Assembly: GCF_000219625.1 (NCBI RefSeq)
Contig: NC_018208.1
Span: 248,001 to 312,000, forward strand
Direction of reading: 5' to 3'
Length of the DNA: 64,000 bases
Source: Zymoseptoria tritici IPO323
Lineage: Eukaryota > Ascomycota > Dothideomycetes > Mycosphaerellales > Mycosphaerellaceae
Below are positions 37,227-47,308 of this stretch, in pieces; within the stretch, counting starts at the first letter, position 1; every line of letters starts with the position of its first letter. The position numbers were made by a program, and so were the translations under genes. The notes under the pieces are model-generated. The model saw only the letters and a program-made list of their open reading frames with translations. It made no database searches and was not told the DNA's origin.

Positions 37227-38647
37227 TCAAGCACCCTCACTGCCAAACTCCTTGGTCCACTCTGCGCTCCTCACCAGATCCTCGCTACTCACAGACGCAC
37301 GTGCACTCTTGATTGCCTTGACAAAGTCTTTGACCATTAATCTCGGCTCTAGAAGTTGATCCGTTTCGATTTGTGTCCAGTCCATCTCGAGAGCGCCCGC
37401 GTCGCCGGGTGAGCAGGGTGTGAGCTTCTCTACGCCGTCGACGTCGACCTGTGAAGTTTGTGAGCATGGCGTGCCGAACACATCGGTGGCGGGGCATCAA
37501 CAAACCTTCTTGTAATGTGTCGCCGTCTGAATCTTCCGCACAGGTTGCATCAGCGCATCCTGCACCGCAATCGTGATATCACTTCCCGAATACCCCTCAC
37601 TCAACCTCGCCAGCGTCCGATAATCGTCCGCCGACATTTCACACGGCGTATCTCCCACCGCGAGCTCAAACATTCTCATCCGCGCGGGTTGATCGGGTAG
37701 GGAAATGTGTACTCTCCGTTGGAAACGTCTTCGAATCGCCGCGTCGAGTTGCCAGGGGATGTTTGTTGCGCCGAGGATGAGGACGCCTTTGCTGTCGCGG
37801 CCTACACCGTCCATTTGTACGAGGAGTTCGGTTTTGATGCGTCGGGATGCTTCGGATTCGCCTTCGCCGCGAGGACCGCAGAGGGCGTCGATCTCGTCGA
37901 TGAAGATGATTGAGGGCTTGTTTTCGCGGGCGAGGTTGAAGAGTTGTTTGACCAGTCTGTAGGCCGCGTCAGTATGATGCTCCCAGCTCAGGCACGAAGA
38001 CATCTGCCTTACCTCTCTGATTCACCCATCCATTTGGACACCAAATCTGACGAACTCACGCTGAAGAACGTGCTATTTGCTTCCGTAGCCACCGCTTTTG
38101 CCAAAAATGACTTTCCCGTTCCAGGCGGTCCGTATAACAGAATACCCTTCCAAGGCTGCCTCTTCCCTGTGAACAGATGTGGGAATTTGATCGGTAGAAT
38201 GACAGCCTCCTTCAGCGCTTCCTTTGCCTGCTCCAAACCTGCCACATCCTCCCACTTGATATTCGGCTTATCCGTCAAAATCGCACCTGCCAACGCTCCT
38301 CTTAACTTCTTGCTCTCCGGATCTTGGTCCTCGCCTTCATCCTCTTTGCCCTTCCCCCCACCGTTCGATCCGACAGCTCCATTCGACCCCATCGCCGCCG
38401 GTTTCCGCTTCCCATCGTTCTCTGCCAGGTGATTCTTGAGTTTCTCGGCCCGCTCCATGTACTCGCCGGCCTTCTGCCGGATCATGTCCTTTGACTTGGG
38501 ATTCTTCTCCCATTTCAGCGCGAGCATGAACAGTTCCAGCGCTTGGTAGTATTGTTGGTAGGCTTTGTCGTAGTCGCCGGCCGTGTCCTGCTCGATTGCC
38601 TTCTTGACCGCTTCGATCGCACGGCCTAGGAAGTCGGTGTTGGACAT
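37227..38647 (-). CDS. VPS4: Vps4 AAA ATPase, 435 aa
   Basis: Exons are 38647..38013, 37956..37506 and 37448..37227, all in phase. Residues 1-75 form the MIT domain (three helices, [16 protein letters not shown]...), followed by a flexible linker with Gly/Lys/Asp/Glu runs. The AAA domain has Walker A GPPGTGKS at 173-180, Walker B IIFIDEID at about 228-235 and the RRRFQRR arginine-finger region. The C-terminal helix ends in the near-invariant [11 protein letters not shown]. Vps4 disassembles ESCRT-III in multivesicular-body sorting and membrane scission. The second intron uses an uncommon GTTTGT donor. A Mutator-like element is inserted about 230 bp upstream of the start. Confidence 0.96.
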
Positions 38648-38888
38648 GGCGGGGTGGTGGAGGCTGCGCTTCGCAGCGTAGGAGGCGCGCGATGGTGTGT
38701 CCCGTGAGGAGCAGAGCTTTCGTGCGCGGTCTTGCCAGATAGTTCTCCTAGCGTGCGTTCCGCGAGCTTTTCTTGTGAGCGTGATGCCTTGGTAGTCGTC
38801 TGCTCGGTCAACTCTGTGTTGACTTTGAGAGATGCAGTCCACTCTTGGCGGGCGTTGTCGCGTGGGGAGAAATTGGGGGCCAAAAGTC

Positions 38889-39244
38889 CGAAGTGTCTCC
38901 AAGGAGAACAACAGGATAGAACAATCCGGCTAATTTTCTACGGGTAAAAGTAATCACTTCCGCGTAGATTGACTCCCGGAAAAGATATCCGGACAAGCGA
39001 GCCGAAGTTGCGACACAGCGAGGCGACGAGCGTTAGCAACGAGGGAAGTAAGTACTAGACCGAGCCTAAAGCGAGGTCGTAAAGCGAGGTCGTACGTACG
39101 ATACCCGAGCGCGTAAGGCATAGGCTCGTTTAAAAGGTTAGCAAAACTATTTAGGCGCCGCAGGCTCCATTACAAAGGCTAGTTTTAGTAGGAGTAGCAG
39201 TTAGCCGGATGTTCTTTCATTTTGTTCTCCTTATAGACACTTCG
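38889..39244. mobile_element. 356-bp non-autonomous TIR element with 9-bp target duplication (Mutator-like)
   Basis: The left end 38889-38933 and the reverse complement of 39201-39244 both begin CGAAGTGTCT and end ATCCGGCTAA or CATCCGGCTAA. Over ~45 bp they differ at five positions plus one gap. CCAAAAGTC flanks the element exactly on both sides (38880-38888 and 39245-39253). A perfect 9-bp duplication is characteristic of the Mutator/MULE superfamily. The interior has no transposase frame; it contains AAAGCGAGGTCGT twice near 39070-39098. Confidence 0.82.
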
Positions 39245-39277
39245 CCAAAAGTCGATTCACAGAATCACAACCTCACT

Positions 39278-39633
39278 GAGGGCCAGTCCGGTAGACGAGT
39301 GGAGTGAAGATAAGTGAAGTGAACGCTTGGGCCTACTAGGTTGTCTCTATTCTGCGCTGCGTACGGGCAGTAACGGGCACGGACAGCAGCATAACTTTTT
39401 ATAAATTTGACAGGCCTGTTGCGCTAAGTACTTAGGTTTCATCTAGCTCCCGTCTCGCTTAACGCTCTGTTTTGGGTAAAGCGGGCTTAAAAAGCGAGTA
39501 AGATCTCACGAAATCTTACTTCTGCTCCGGAGCAGGATTCAAAGTTCACTTACGCGAGGCAATAGCGCATTTTCGTAGGCCAAAGCGTCCACTTCACTCA
39601 TCTTCACTCCACTCGTCTACCGGACTGGCCCTC
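39278..39633. mobile_element. 356-bp non-autonomous TIR element with 8-bp target duplication (hAT-like)
   Basis: Terminal inverted repeats of 59 bp (39278-39336 and 39575-39633, outer end GAGGGCCAGTCCGGTAGACG) differ at only three positions. Flanks ACCTCACT (39270-39277) and ACCTCGCT (39634-39641) form an 8-bp target duplication with one mismatch, as in hAT elements. The interior has no coding frame but contains a perfect 14-bp palindrome CTGCTCCGGAGCAG near 39522-39535 and an AGTAAGAT/ATCTTACT inverted pair just before it. The superfamily call rests on duplication length alone. Confidence 0.75.
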
Positions 39634-39996
39634 ACCTCGCTTGCTCGCCTCATCAGGCATCGTACAAGGAGACGACTTGACCGACGTGTATTTTGAACAT
39701 CGTCAACTCCCGGCATGAGAAAGTCTGACCAGGCCATTGGCCATCGGGCCGAGAGATGAATACCGACATTGATAGCGGGAGCCTCGTTTCAGACATCTGC
39801 CGCCCTACAAATTACAATCCAGCATGGGTACCGCTGCGTCGCATCTCTGGCGTAATTACTCGTATGCTGTGCTGTTATTTCGAGGCCAGCACGACTCGGA
39901 CAAAACGCTGTATATGATGCCTATGCATCCCCATCCCGCACCGTCGTCTCCCACCCACTCCTTCTCGCAACAGGATTGTTCGTTCCCCTCTACGCC

Positions 39997-41664
39997 ATGC
40001 TGTCCACTCTGTTTCTCATCATCGCGTTGGCGACGCATGGATTCGCCCACAGGTGGATGCATCGTCGCGCCGCGGGTGACGAGATAACCCCCAAAAACAT
40101 CTATTATTCGATTTTCGATCAGCTCATCGACCACAACGATCCGTCGCGCGGTACCTTTCAGCAAAGGTACTGGTTCCAATTCAAGACGTGGAAGGGTCCT
40201 GGCTCGCCAATCGTTCTTTACGCTCCAAGCGAGAACAATGCGACGAGAGACGTAGGCTTCATGCTGCCCCAATATGGCACGCATGGCGTCTTGGCCAAAG
40301 AACTCGGTGCAGCGTAAGAAAGCCGAAGGGCAGGTCTCGGTCTGCCCTTGTGCACTGTTACGTCGAAGCCATAGCTGACTCTTCCGTGCAGTTGTGTGGT
40401 CTTAGAGCATCGATTCTATGGCAATAGCAGCCCAGTGGCAGACTTGAGCGTCGAGAATCTCAAAGATCTCACCCTCGACAACGTCTTGCAAGACATCACG
40501 TACTTCGCCAACAACGTCAAGCTCCCCTGGACCAACAGCAGCAGCACGGCCCGAGACGTCCCTTGGGTGCTGATGGGAGCCTCTTATCCTGGGTCTCTCA
40601 CGTCCTGGACCGCCAACCTTAATCCTGGCGTTTTTTGGGCCTACTGGGCTTCCAGTGCCGCCATGCAAGCGATTGAAGATTTCTGGCAATACTTCGTTCC
40701 CGCCCAACAGGGCCTCCCTAGAAACTGCAGCACCGACTTCTCCCAAGTCATAGATTACATGGACGACGTGGTGCTCCATGGCACTCCCCAGGCCGTCACG
40801 CAGCTGAAATCTCGCTTCGGTCTGGAAGACGTTTCCCGCAATGACGACTTCATGTACATTTTCGGAAGCGTCGTGGCCGCCCTCTGGCAAGGCCACCAAT
40901 TCATCGCTCCGGATCACTCCACATTCCCCGAAGTCTTCCAGTGGTGTGACTACATCGAAAACGCCGTCAACAGCAGCCATCCCCTGCCAGGAGCGCAGGG
41001 CGTTGGCGTAACTGCGGCCCTCGACGGGTTTGTCGCGTGGTGGAAAGCCCGAGGCAAGGCCTATGTTCGCCAACACAGCAGCTGCCCGGAGGACATGTCC
41101 GACCAGATGTGCTTCGACAACCATAATGCTTCCTCGCCGGCCTACACCGATATCTCGGTGGGTAATCCTTATAATCGGCAGTACTTCTGGTTAGACTGCA
41201 ATACGCCGTGGGGTTACTGGCAGACTGGCGCGCCACAGGGAAGGCCGAGTCTCGCTTCCCGGCTGCACACTGTTGCTTATGAGCGGGAGCAGTGCGGGAT
41301 GTTGTTTCCCGGCGTGGAGTATGGTCAGGGGAGAAACGCGGAGGACTGGAACGCTTACACGGGGGGTTGGAAGGAGCCACCGCCGAATTCCCGCATCATG
41401 TATGTAAACGGGGAGTTTGATCCGTGGCGGGAGGCGGGCGTTTCGTCGGACTTTCGTCCTGGTGGGCCGCTGCAGAGCAATGAGCAGGCAAAGTGGGTCG
41501 TCAAGGTCGTGCCCGGAGGATTGCATACGAGTGATATGATTCAAGATAATGTCAGGGCGAACGCAGGGGTGAAACAGGTGGTGGATGAAGCGGTGAAGCA
41601 GATGAAGGATTGGGTTGGCGAATGGTATGAGGAGAAGGGGAAGAGGCCGCCGTGGGAGGTGTGA
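39997..41664 (+). CDS. Secreted serine peptidase, family S28, 529 aa
   Basis: Exons are 39997..40313 and 40392..41664; the intron (GTAAGA...GTGCAG) falls inside an Ala codon and joining gives CVVLEHRFYGNSSP, a hallmark of S28. The N-terminal ~18 residues are a signal peptide (MLSTLFLIIALATHGFA). The triad is Ser170 in GASYPGS, Asp449 in NGEFDPWR and His484 in GGLHTSD. S28 enzymes (lysosomal Pro-X carboxypeptidase and DPP7 relatives) cleave after proline; fungal secreted members work in acid protein digestion. Whether this one acts as a carboxy- or aminopeptidase cannot be decided. Several N-glycosylation sites (NSSS, NCS, NSS) fit secretion. Confidence 0.93.
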
Positions 41665-41833
41665 GCAAATCCGCGAGGAAGATGTCGTGGAGAAATGCAG
41701 TATCTACTAATTGGTCGTCAGATTATAGTCTGTGCAAAGGAATTGTCCGCTCGCTGCGAGACTTCAGCGCCACCCGTGCCAAAATGCCATGCTTTCCAAT
41801 CAATACACAGCAAGTATGCTCATTCGTTAGTCG

Positions 41834-44800
41834 TTATGTCGGCATCATTGAGACGAAGCCTCCTCCTCCTCCTTTTGGAGCACCTCGAGCGGGACCACGC
41901 GAAGGTCCAGGATTACTGCCGCCCGACTTGCCTCTCTTCTTCACGCCCGAAGTCGAGCGACCACCAAACCCACCACCAGATGCTTGTCGTGACCGACCTC
42001 CACCACTATTCCGTCCAGACCCCGACGCCGTACGACTGCCAGTTGCTCGATAGTTCTTCGGCTTCTTTGCAGCCGCCTTCTTCGGAACAGTCGCTTTCGG
42101 CGCATCGCTCGCTTCAGATTGCTTGAATCCGAATTTGGCGTTGAGCTGGGTTCTGGTCGCCTCCCGTCTGAAGTATGCGCTTTCCTCGCCCGGGTCGGCT
42201 TCCTGAGTCTCTTCATCCTCCTCAAAGTCACTTTCCATCTCGCCATAATCAGACTCTACTTCGTCGTCGCTCACTAGACTGATGACGTTGTGCGCGTGCT
42301 GGCTCTCCTTGGTCGCTTCTTTACCGGTCATCTCTGTGTACGACTCGCGGAACTGTTCAACCATCCTCAAGAAAGGCTTTCCGTAGAGTTTGATCATCTC
42401 GGGCTTCATGCCATTGATCTGCGACATTCCCTCCTCGGTGTCAATCCAGTTGATGAGCATGGTCCGAAGCTGAGTATTGCTGAACGGAACGACTGATAGG
42501 CCCTTGTTGTTCATAATGTCCTTGGCCTTTTTCTCCGCGTTTTGCATGAAGTCTTCCAGCACTATTCTGTGCATGTCATCGAGTCGTTCGATCGCTTCAT
42601 CGGTGGTTATTGCAGGGCCGGCTGAGCGTGCCGCTTTCGTGGCGCGCGGTCGTCTGGAATCAAGGATAGGCTCAAATCCGTCGGACTCATCACTCTCCTC
42701 GACGTTGCCGTCCTCGGGATCGGAAATGACAAAGTCATCTCGCCGGTAACCATTCGCGTGCATCTCTCCTCGTTGTGGCAGCGCTGCTCGTTTCCGCTTG
42801 GAAGCAGCCTGGATCGGAGATGAGACGTTGGTAGACATTGGCAGCTCTCGTGGCGCCGGCCCTGCCGCAGCCTTCTTGCCCTTTTTCGTTGCCGCTTTGG
42901 CTGCCTTTGCTACGCGCGGCGTCGTGCTGATCTGCATGAGCAATTGCGTTCTCCCAGGCCGAAAATCACCGGCTTTCCGACCGATATTCACGTGGGACTG
43001 AGGGAATCCCTTCTTGTTGACTTCGGTGTCTTCTCGGATAGCTTCTTCGCTCAGGAGGCGATAGAACAATCGCTCGATATCTTCTCGACTCAGATCGCTT
43101 CCGACGCCGAATTGCGGAATTGCGTTATGTCCCAGAGACTTGATCTTTGCATTCTCCGCGCCGCGAAAGACGTCTACGCAGTGCAGAACGGTGACCTTGG
43201 ATCCTCTCACGGCGCGCACAAGCTCGATCGCTTGCCGTGCATACTGCGTGAAATCGACACTCTCGAAAGTCGAAGTAGAGTTGCAATTGTCGCATTTGGC
43301 CTCGCAATCAACCTTGTTGAAGGGCTCATTGAAGTATCGCAGGACCTGCACTCGCCGGCAGTCGCTCTTGTTCTCGCAGAACTGGATCATCAAGCGAAAC
43401 ATATGATGCTGGCGTTGCTTTTGCTCCCAGCTGGTGGTGTTCTCGTCATCCTTATCGATCATCCTGCGGACCTTGGTCGCGTCCCCATAGCCATAGAAGA
43501 GATAGCAAGCCGAGTCCAGTCCATCGCGGCCAGCTCTGCCAGTTTCCTGGTAGTACCCTTCCAGTGACTTTGGTATGGTATGATGAATGACGAACCGAAC
43601 ATTACCCTTGTCGATGCCCATTCCAAACGCGATTGTTGCGACGATGACATGATAAGTTCCAGCCTGCCACTTCTTCTGGACTTGAGATTTTTCTTCGCTT
43701 TTCAGACCAGCGTGATAGTGGTGCGCCTTGATGCTATGCTGCTTTCGAAGTGCTTCTGCCATGCCTTCGCAGTCTTTTCTTGAGAAGCAGTATATGATAC
43801 CCGTCTGCTTGTGATGGTCTTCCTTGATCAAGTTGGCGATGCTTTCGATATCACCCTTGCCTTTGGCCTTCTTCCTGACCTCGTAGTAGAGGTTTCTGCG
43901 GTTGAAGCTGCTCGTGAACACTTCACATCCTTCGATGCTCAAGTTATGGATAGTGTCTGCTCGGACATTTTCAGTCGCTGTGGCTGTCAAGGCCATGACA
44001 GGGACGCCCATGAAGTGACGTCGAAACTCTCCAAGAAGCTTGTAGTCGGGACGAAAGTCGTGGCCCCATTGACTGACACAATGCGCCTCGTCAATCACGA
44101 ATCGCGCCAGTCGGTTCTTGCGGTGCAGCCATTGGAAGGTGCTGACCATCTTTGTACTCTTGGCGAGCATCTCTGGCGTGACGTAGAGCAAGTGGACCAG
44201 ATTCTCCACGTCCGCAGAGTACAAGCTGTCCATCAAGGCGCTGCGTTGGTCCTGCGTGGTTTCGCTGTTGACAAGAAAGGCCTGAATGTTCAACTTCTGC
44301 AGATGCTGCACCTGGTCCTCCATCAAGCTCACGAGAGGTGATATGACAACGGTGACGCCGCGAGTCCTTCCGCTTCGCACGAGAGCAGGGAGTTGATAGC
44401 ACAACGACTTGCCGCCACCAGTGGGCATCAGCACAAAGGTATCCTTGCCCGCAAGCGTCGCATTGATGGCGTCGATCTGGTTCTCTCGAAAGCCCTTGAG
44501 CCTGAACTTCTCCTTCAAGGCTTCCTTGACGTCTGTCGACCACGGGAAGCTGAAGTTTCTCTTCTCGAGATCGCTTTCTTCCTGCGCGGTGAGCTTTTTG
44601 GGTGTCTTCCTTGACTTTGCTCCACTCGCTGGCTGTGATTGTCGGTTCCCGGACGCCTCCGCAAAGACTGTGCGAGTGGATTCCTGATATATGCTTCGAG
44701 ATGGCTGTCCGCGATTTTCGAAGTCTTGAGCCGCTTCCAACATTTCATCGTCATCGTCCATGCCGAAGTCTTCTTCGTCAAAGTCATCGAATCGTGCCGG

Positions 44801-46735
44801 CGGCGTTCCCATTCGGTGGCTGTACATGTTTCCATTGCCGATGAACGTTCCATGATCGTTGATATCCTCGAAGCTGTCATCGTCAAACATCTGGCTATCG
44901 TCTTCCGCGCTCGGCCGTTCTCGTTGCACCTGCAAGGCTCGCTGTGGAGGCTGTGTCGTCGCGCGAATAGTGCTGATTGTTGTCTGTCGAAGTGGTGGCG
45001 GTGGCATTGATTGTGCCATCTGGGTTTGAGCAATCCGGCTGGAACTCGGCACGAACAGCGCCTGCTCCGAAACCCCTTTTGTCGGCGCTTGAGTCGATTT
45101 GACAGCGATCCGTTGACCAGCAGTGCTATCGGAGCTGTTCGTGTCCTGATCAAAGGCCGCTGAGACGTCCTCCTGGCACATCTTGAGCGAGGCCAAACAC
45201 TCAATCTCGACAGCGCGCAATTGCTCCCTGACAGCAACGTTCGCGGCCTGCGCTGCATCCTTTGCATCTTTCTGCCGTGACAAAATCGCTCTTTTCAAGG
45301 CATCCTTCATCTTGTCCTTCTCAGCAGACAAGCTCTTGTACCTCTCCCTATGATCACGTAGTCGCTCAAGTGCATCAAGCCGATGCGCAATTGCCTCTAA
45401 CTGTGCCTCTAGCTCGACTTCAGCACCTGCAGGACCATTTTCCATCACTTCCATGATCTCTTCGGCGAGTGCCTCCTGTTGGCCGGACAAGCCCGACGTA
45501 ATTCTCTTGAAGACTTGTTCGGATGCAGAAAACAGCTTACCAAGTAGAACAGACTGCTCTTCCTGCTCAGGTGATAGCGTTGCTTGACTGCCTGCTGTTG
45601 GCGTTGGCGCCTCGATTGTGACATGTTTGTTGATCGGTGTTGGTCCGGGTTGAGGAGTCTTCGAGGCTCTAGTCGGGGCATGTCGATTGGACTCCGCAGG
45701 CTCTTCGACTTTGAGCCGCGTAGGCCGTTCTCCGACATCCTCTATGAGGCTCTCGAAACTGTCATCGTCAGAAGTGACGACTTCATGCTTCACAGAACGC
45801 TTTCGTGGCGATGGCACAGGGCGACGCTTATGATCCTCTTTGGGCTTGTGACGTGCAGCATTGACAAGGTCTTCCTCATCCTCGGAATCCGGCATCACAC
45901 GGCCAGACGCATATCTAGAGGGTGTGCGTGCGACGGCAGTGTTTACCCTTGACAGCTTGACGGGAGTGTTTGCTTTCGGAGGGATTGTTGAGTAGGGCGG
46001 CGGCGGAATATCTGAAGACAGATCACCCTTACTAGGGGTCAAAGGCTCATCCATGTACTCTTCAATGGTGGGAAACGAGTCAGATATCCTAACGGTTTGA
46101 CGATGTTGTAGTGCCGGCCGCTTCTGTGTCTCCGCATCCCGCAAGGCTTCCAAATCACAGTCGAACTCATCGCTGGACCTCTTCCGGCCGGCCACAGGTG
46201 GTACATGGCGATGCAGCGGAGGACTGCACAAGGCACCCAGACTCTCGGACAGGTCGAGCACCTCGACCTCCATGTGAGATGGCATTGGGCTTGGCCGTGA
46301 CGGTAGAGGAGTTCGTTGAAGTAGGGGAGCTTTGGACGAAGACTGCACTCTTGATACTGATGCAGGTCTTGTCACCTGTGGCGGCCTTGAGACTGAGGGA
46401 GCTCTTGATGATTGTGCTGACATCGTGCGCCCATCTCTCGAGGGCGATGCCTCGGGCGCCCGTCCCATCGTGGATGCTGAACGTGACGCCGATCCTGGCG
46501 CTATTCGTGTCCTTGCCATCTCTTCTTGATTCCTCGCTACAAGCTTTTCATTCAACCTTCTCCCGGACTGAACCTCTTCCACGCTATCGTCTTCGGTCGT
46601 AATCGCCTCCAGTTGTGTCGCGGTAATCGTGGGAAAGGATGCAGTCACCTGCGGAAGTGAGGTGATGGCCGCAGGCACCGAAGGTCTCGCGCGTAACAGC
46701 CAGGTGAGGTGCTCGTCCAGATTGTTGCGCGTCAT
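41834..46735 (-). CDS. RecQ-family DNA helicase (Sgs1/BLM type), 1633 aa
   Basis: Single exon. Residues 1-700 are a long, disordered, Ser/Asp/Glu-rich N-terminus with acidic DDDSFEDI-type patches, where Sgs1/BLM homologues bind Top3-Rmi1 and other partners. The helicase core holds Walker A MPTGGGKS near 772, DEAHCVSQWGHD near 883, TATAT, and QETGRAGRDG motif VI. The RQC region follows, with zinc-binding cysteines (CENKSDCRR and CEAKCDNCN) near 1135. An HRDC domain sits at about 1378-1478 (ERLDDMHRIVLEDFM...). The C-terminus is Lys/Arg/Gly-rich (SGGGRSRQASGGG), probably DNA-binding. The role is dissolution of recombination intermediates and replication-fork stability. Length is typical of fungal Sgs1/QDE-3 proteins. 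Confidence 0.95.
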   Translation of the reverse strand: MTRNNLDEHLTWLLRARPSVPAAITSLPQVTASFPTITATQLEAITTEDDSVEEVQSGRRLNEKLVARNQEEMARTRIAPGSASRSASTMGRAPEASPSRDGRTMSAQSSRAPSVSRPPQVTRPASVSRVQSSSKAPLLQRTPLPSRPSPMPSHMEVEVLDLSESLGALCSPPLHRHVPPVAGRKRSSDEFDCDLEALRDAETQKRPALQHRQTVRISDSFPTIEEYMDEPLTPSKGDLSSDIPPPPYSTIPPKANTPVKLSRVNTAVARTPSRYASGRVMPDSEDEEDLVNAARHKPKEDHKRRPVPSPRKRSVKHEVVTSDDDSFESLIEDVGERPTRLKVEEPAESNRHAPTRASKTPQPGPTPINKHVTIEAPTPTAGSQATLSPEQEEQSVLLGKLFSASEQVFKRITSGLSGQQEALAEEIMEVMENGPAGAEVELEAQLEAIAHRLDALERLRDHRERYKSLSAEKDKMKDALKRAILSRQKDAKDAAQAANVAVREQLRAVEIECLASLKMCQEDVSAAFDQDTNSSDSTAGQRIAVKSTQAPTKGVSEQALFVPSSSRIAQTQMAQSMPPPPLRQTTISTIRATTQPPQRALQVQRERPSAEDDSQMFDDDSFEDINDHGTFIGNGNMYSHRMGTPPARFDDFDEEDFGMDDDDEMLEAAQDFENRGQPSRSIYQESTRTVFAEASGNRQSQPASGAKSRKTPKKLTAQEESDLEKRNFSFPWSTDVKEALKEKFRLKGFRENQIDAINATLAGKDTFVLMPTGGGKSLCYQLPALVRSGRTRGVTVVISPLVSLMEDQVQHLQKLNIQAFLVNSETTQDQRSALMDSLYSADVENLVHLLYVTPEMLAKSTKMVSTFQWLHRKNRLARFVIDEAHCVSQWGHDFRPDYKLLGEFRRHFMGVPVMALTATATENVRADTIHNLSIEGCEVFTSSFNRRNLYYEVRKKAKGKGDIESIANLIKEDHHKQTGIIYCFSRKDCEGMAEALRKQHSIKAHHYHAGLKSEEKSQVQKKWQAGTYHVIVATIAFGMGIDKGNVRFVIHHTIPKSLEGYYQETGRAGRDGLDSACYLFYGYGDATKVRRMIDKDDENTTSWEQKQRQHHMFRLMIQFCENKSDCRRVQVLRYFNEPFNKVDCEAKCDNCNSTSTFESVDFTQYARQAIELVRAVRGSKVTVLHCVDVFRGAENAKIKSLGHNAIPQFGVGSDLSREDIERLFYRLLSEEAIREDTEVNKKGFPQSHVNIGRKAGDFRPGRTQLLMQISTTPRVAKAAKAATKKGKKAAAGPAPRELPMSTNVSSPIQAASKRKRAALPQRGEMHANGYRRDDFVISDPEDGNVEESDESDGFEPILDSRRPRATKAARSAGPAITTDEAIERLDDMHRIVLEDFMQNAEKKAKDIMNNKGLSVVPFSNTQLRTMLINWIDTEEGMSQINGMKPEMIKLYGKPFLRMVEQFRESYTEMTGKEATKESQHAHNVISLVSDDEVESDYGEMESDFEEDEETQEADPGEESAYFRREATRTQLNAKFGFKQSEASDAPKATVPKKAAAKKPKNYRATGSRTASGSGRNSGGGRSRQASGGGFGGRSTSGVKKRGKSGGSNPGPSRGPARGAPKGGGGGFVSMMPT

Positions 46736-47308
46736 GAGAGGCGAGCATTGCTGACGCTGAGAGAGCGACTATCGGCGAAGCCTGGACGCATGGGGTCTGT
46801 CTAATATAGGGTGAACATCGGGCAATGTGGTGTGATGGAGGTGGGGAATCGTGAGATTGAAAAGCATCGACATCGAAGCGCGTCGTCGGGATCGGAACTT
46901 CGGTTTCGGAAAGCGCGCCCTGAGTGCGAAAACACGTGCGCCGTGGGCATGAAACTGTGCGTCAATATTTGATTGAAGTTTCCATTGAGAGAACATCGTC
47001 CAGTTGACTCCATCTGCTCACCTTAGACCACTTTCACCGTCAATGTCCAACAACAGCCTTGCGCTAGATCAGCAGCGACAGCATACTCGGGGGTAGGAGC
47101 AGTCTGGCGAAAGCCTCAGCATCTTGAAACACTCCTGAGGCGACGCTCCACGGTCAACTTCAGGCGCACGAGCTTTCTTTCGGAGTCCTTTCAAGGAAAA
47201 CGACCGAGAAGCACTCAAGAAATCCCCATTTGGTATCCATCTCACCCCTATCAGTGTGGTGCTTCAGTCTTTGTCTCCTACACATCGTCAACATTCACTT
47301 ACTTCGGT
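46736..47308. other. Divergent promoter region, 573 bp
   Basis: Between the divergent RecQ helicase and PLP decarboxylase genes. No coding frame or repeat stands out. Confidence 0.6.

Larger units (their letters stand above)
38648..39996. other. Intergenic region holding two transposon remnants
   Basis: The VPS4 promoter lies in the first ~230 bases, then the two inverted-repeat elements described separately (38889-39244 and 39278-39633), then about 360 bases of promoter for the S28 peptidase. No coding frame is supported. Confidence 0.7.
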
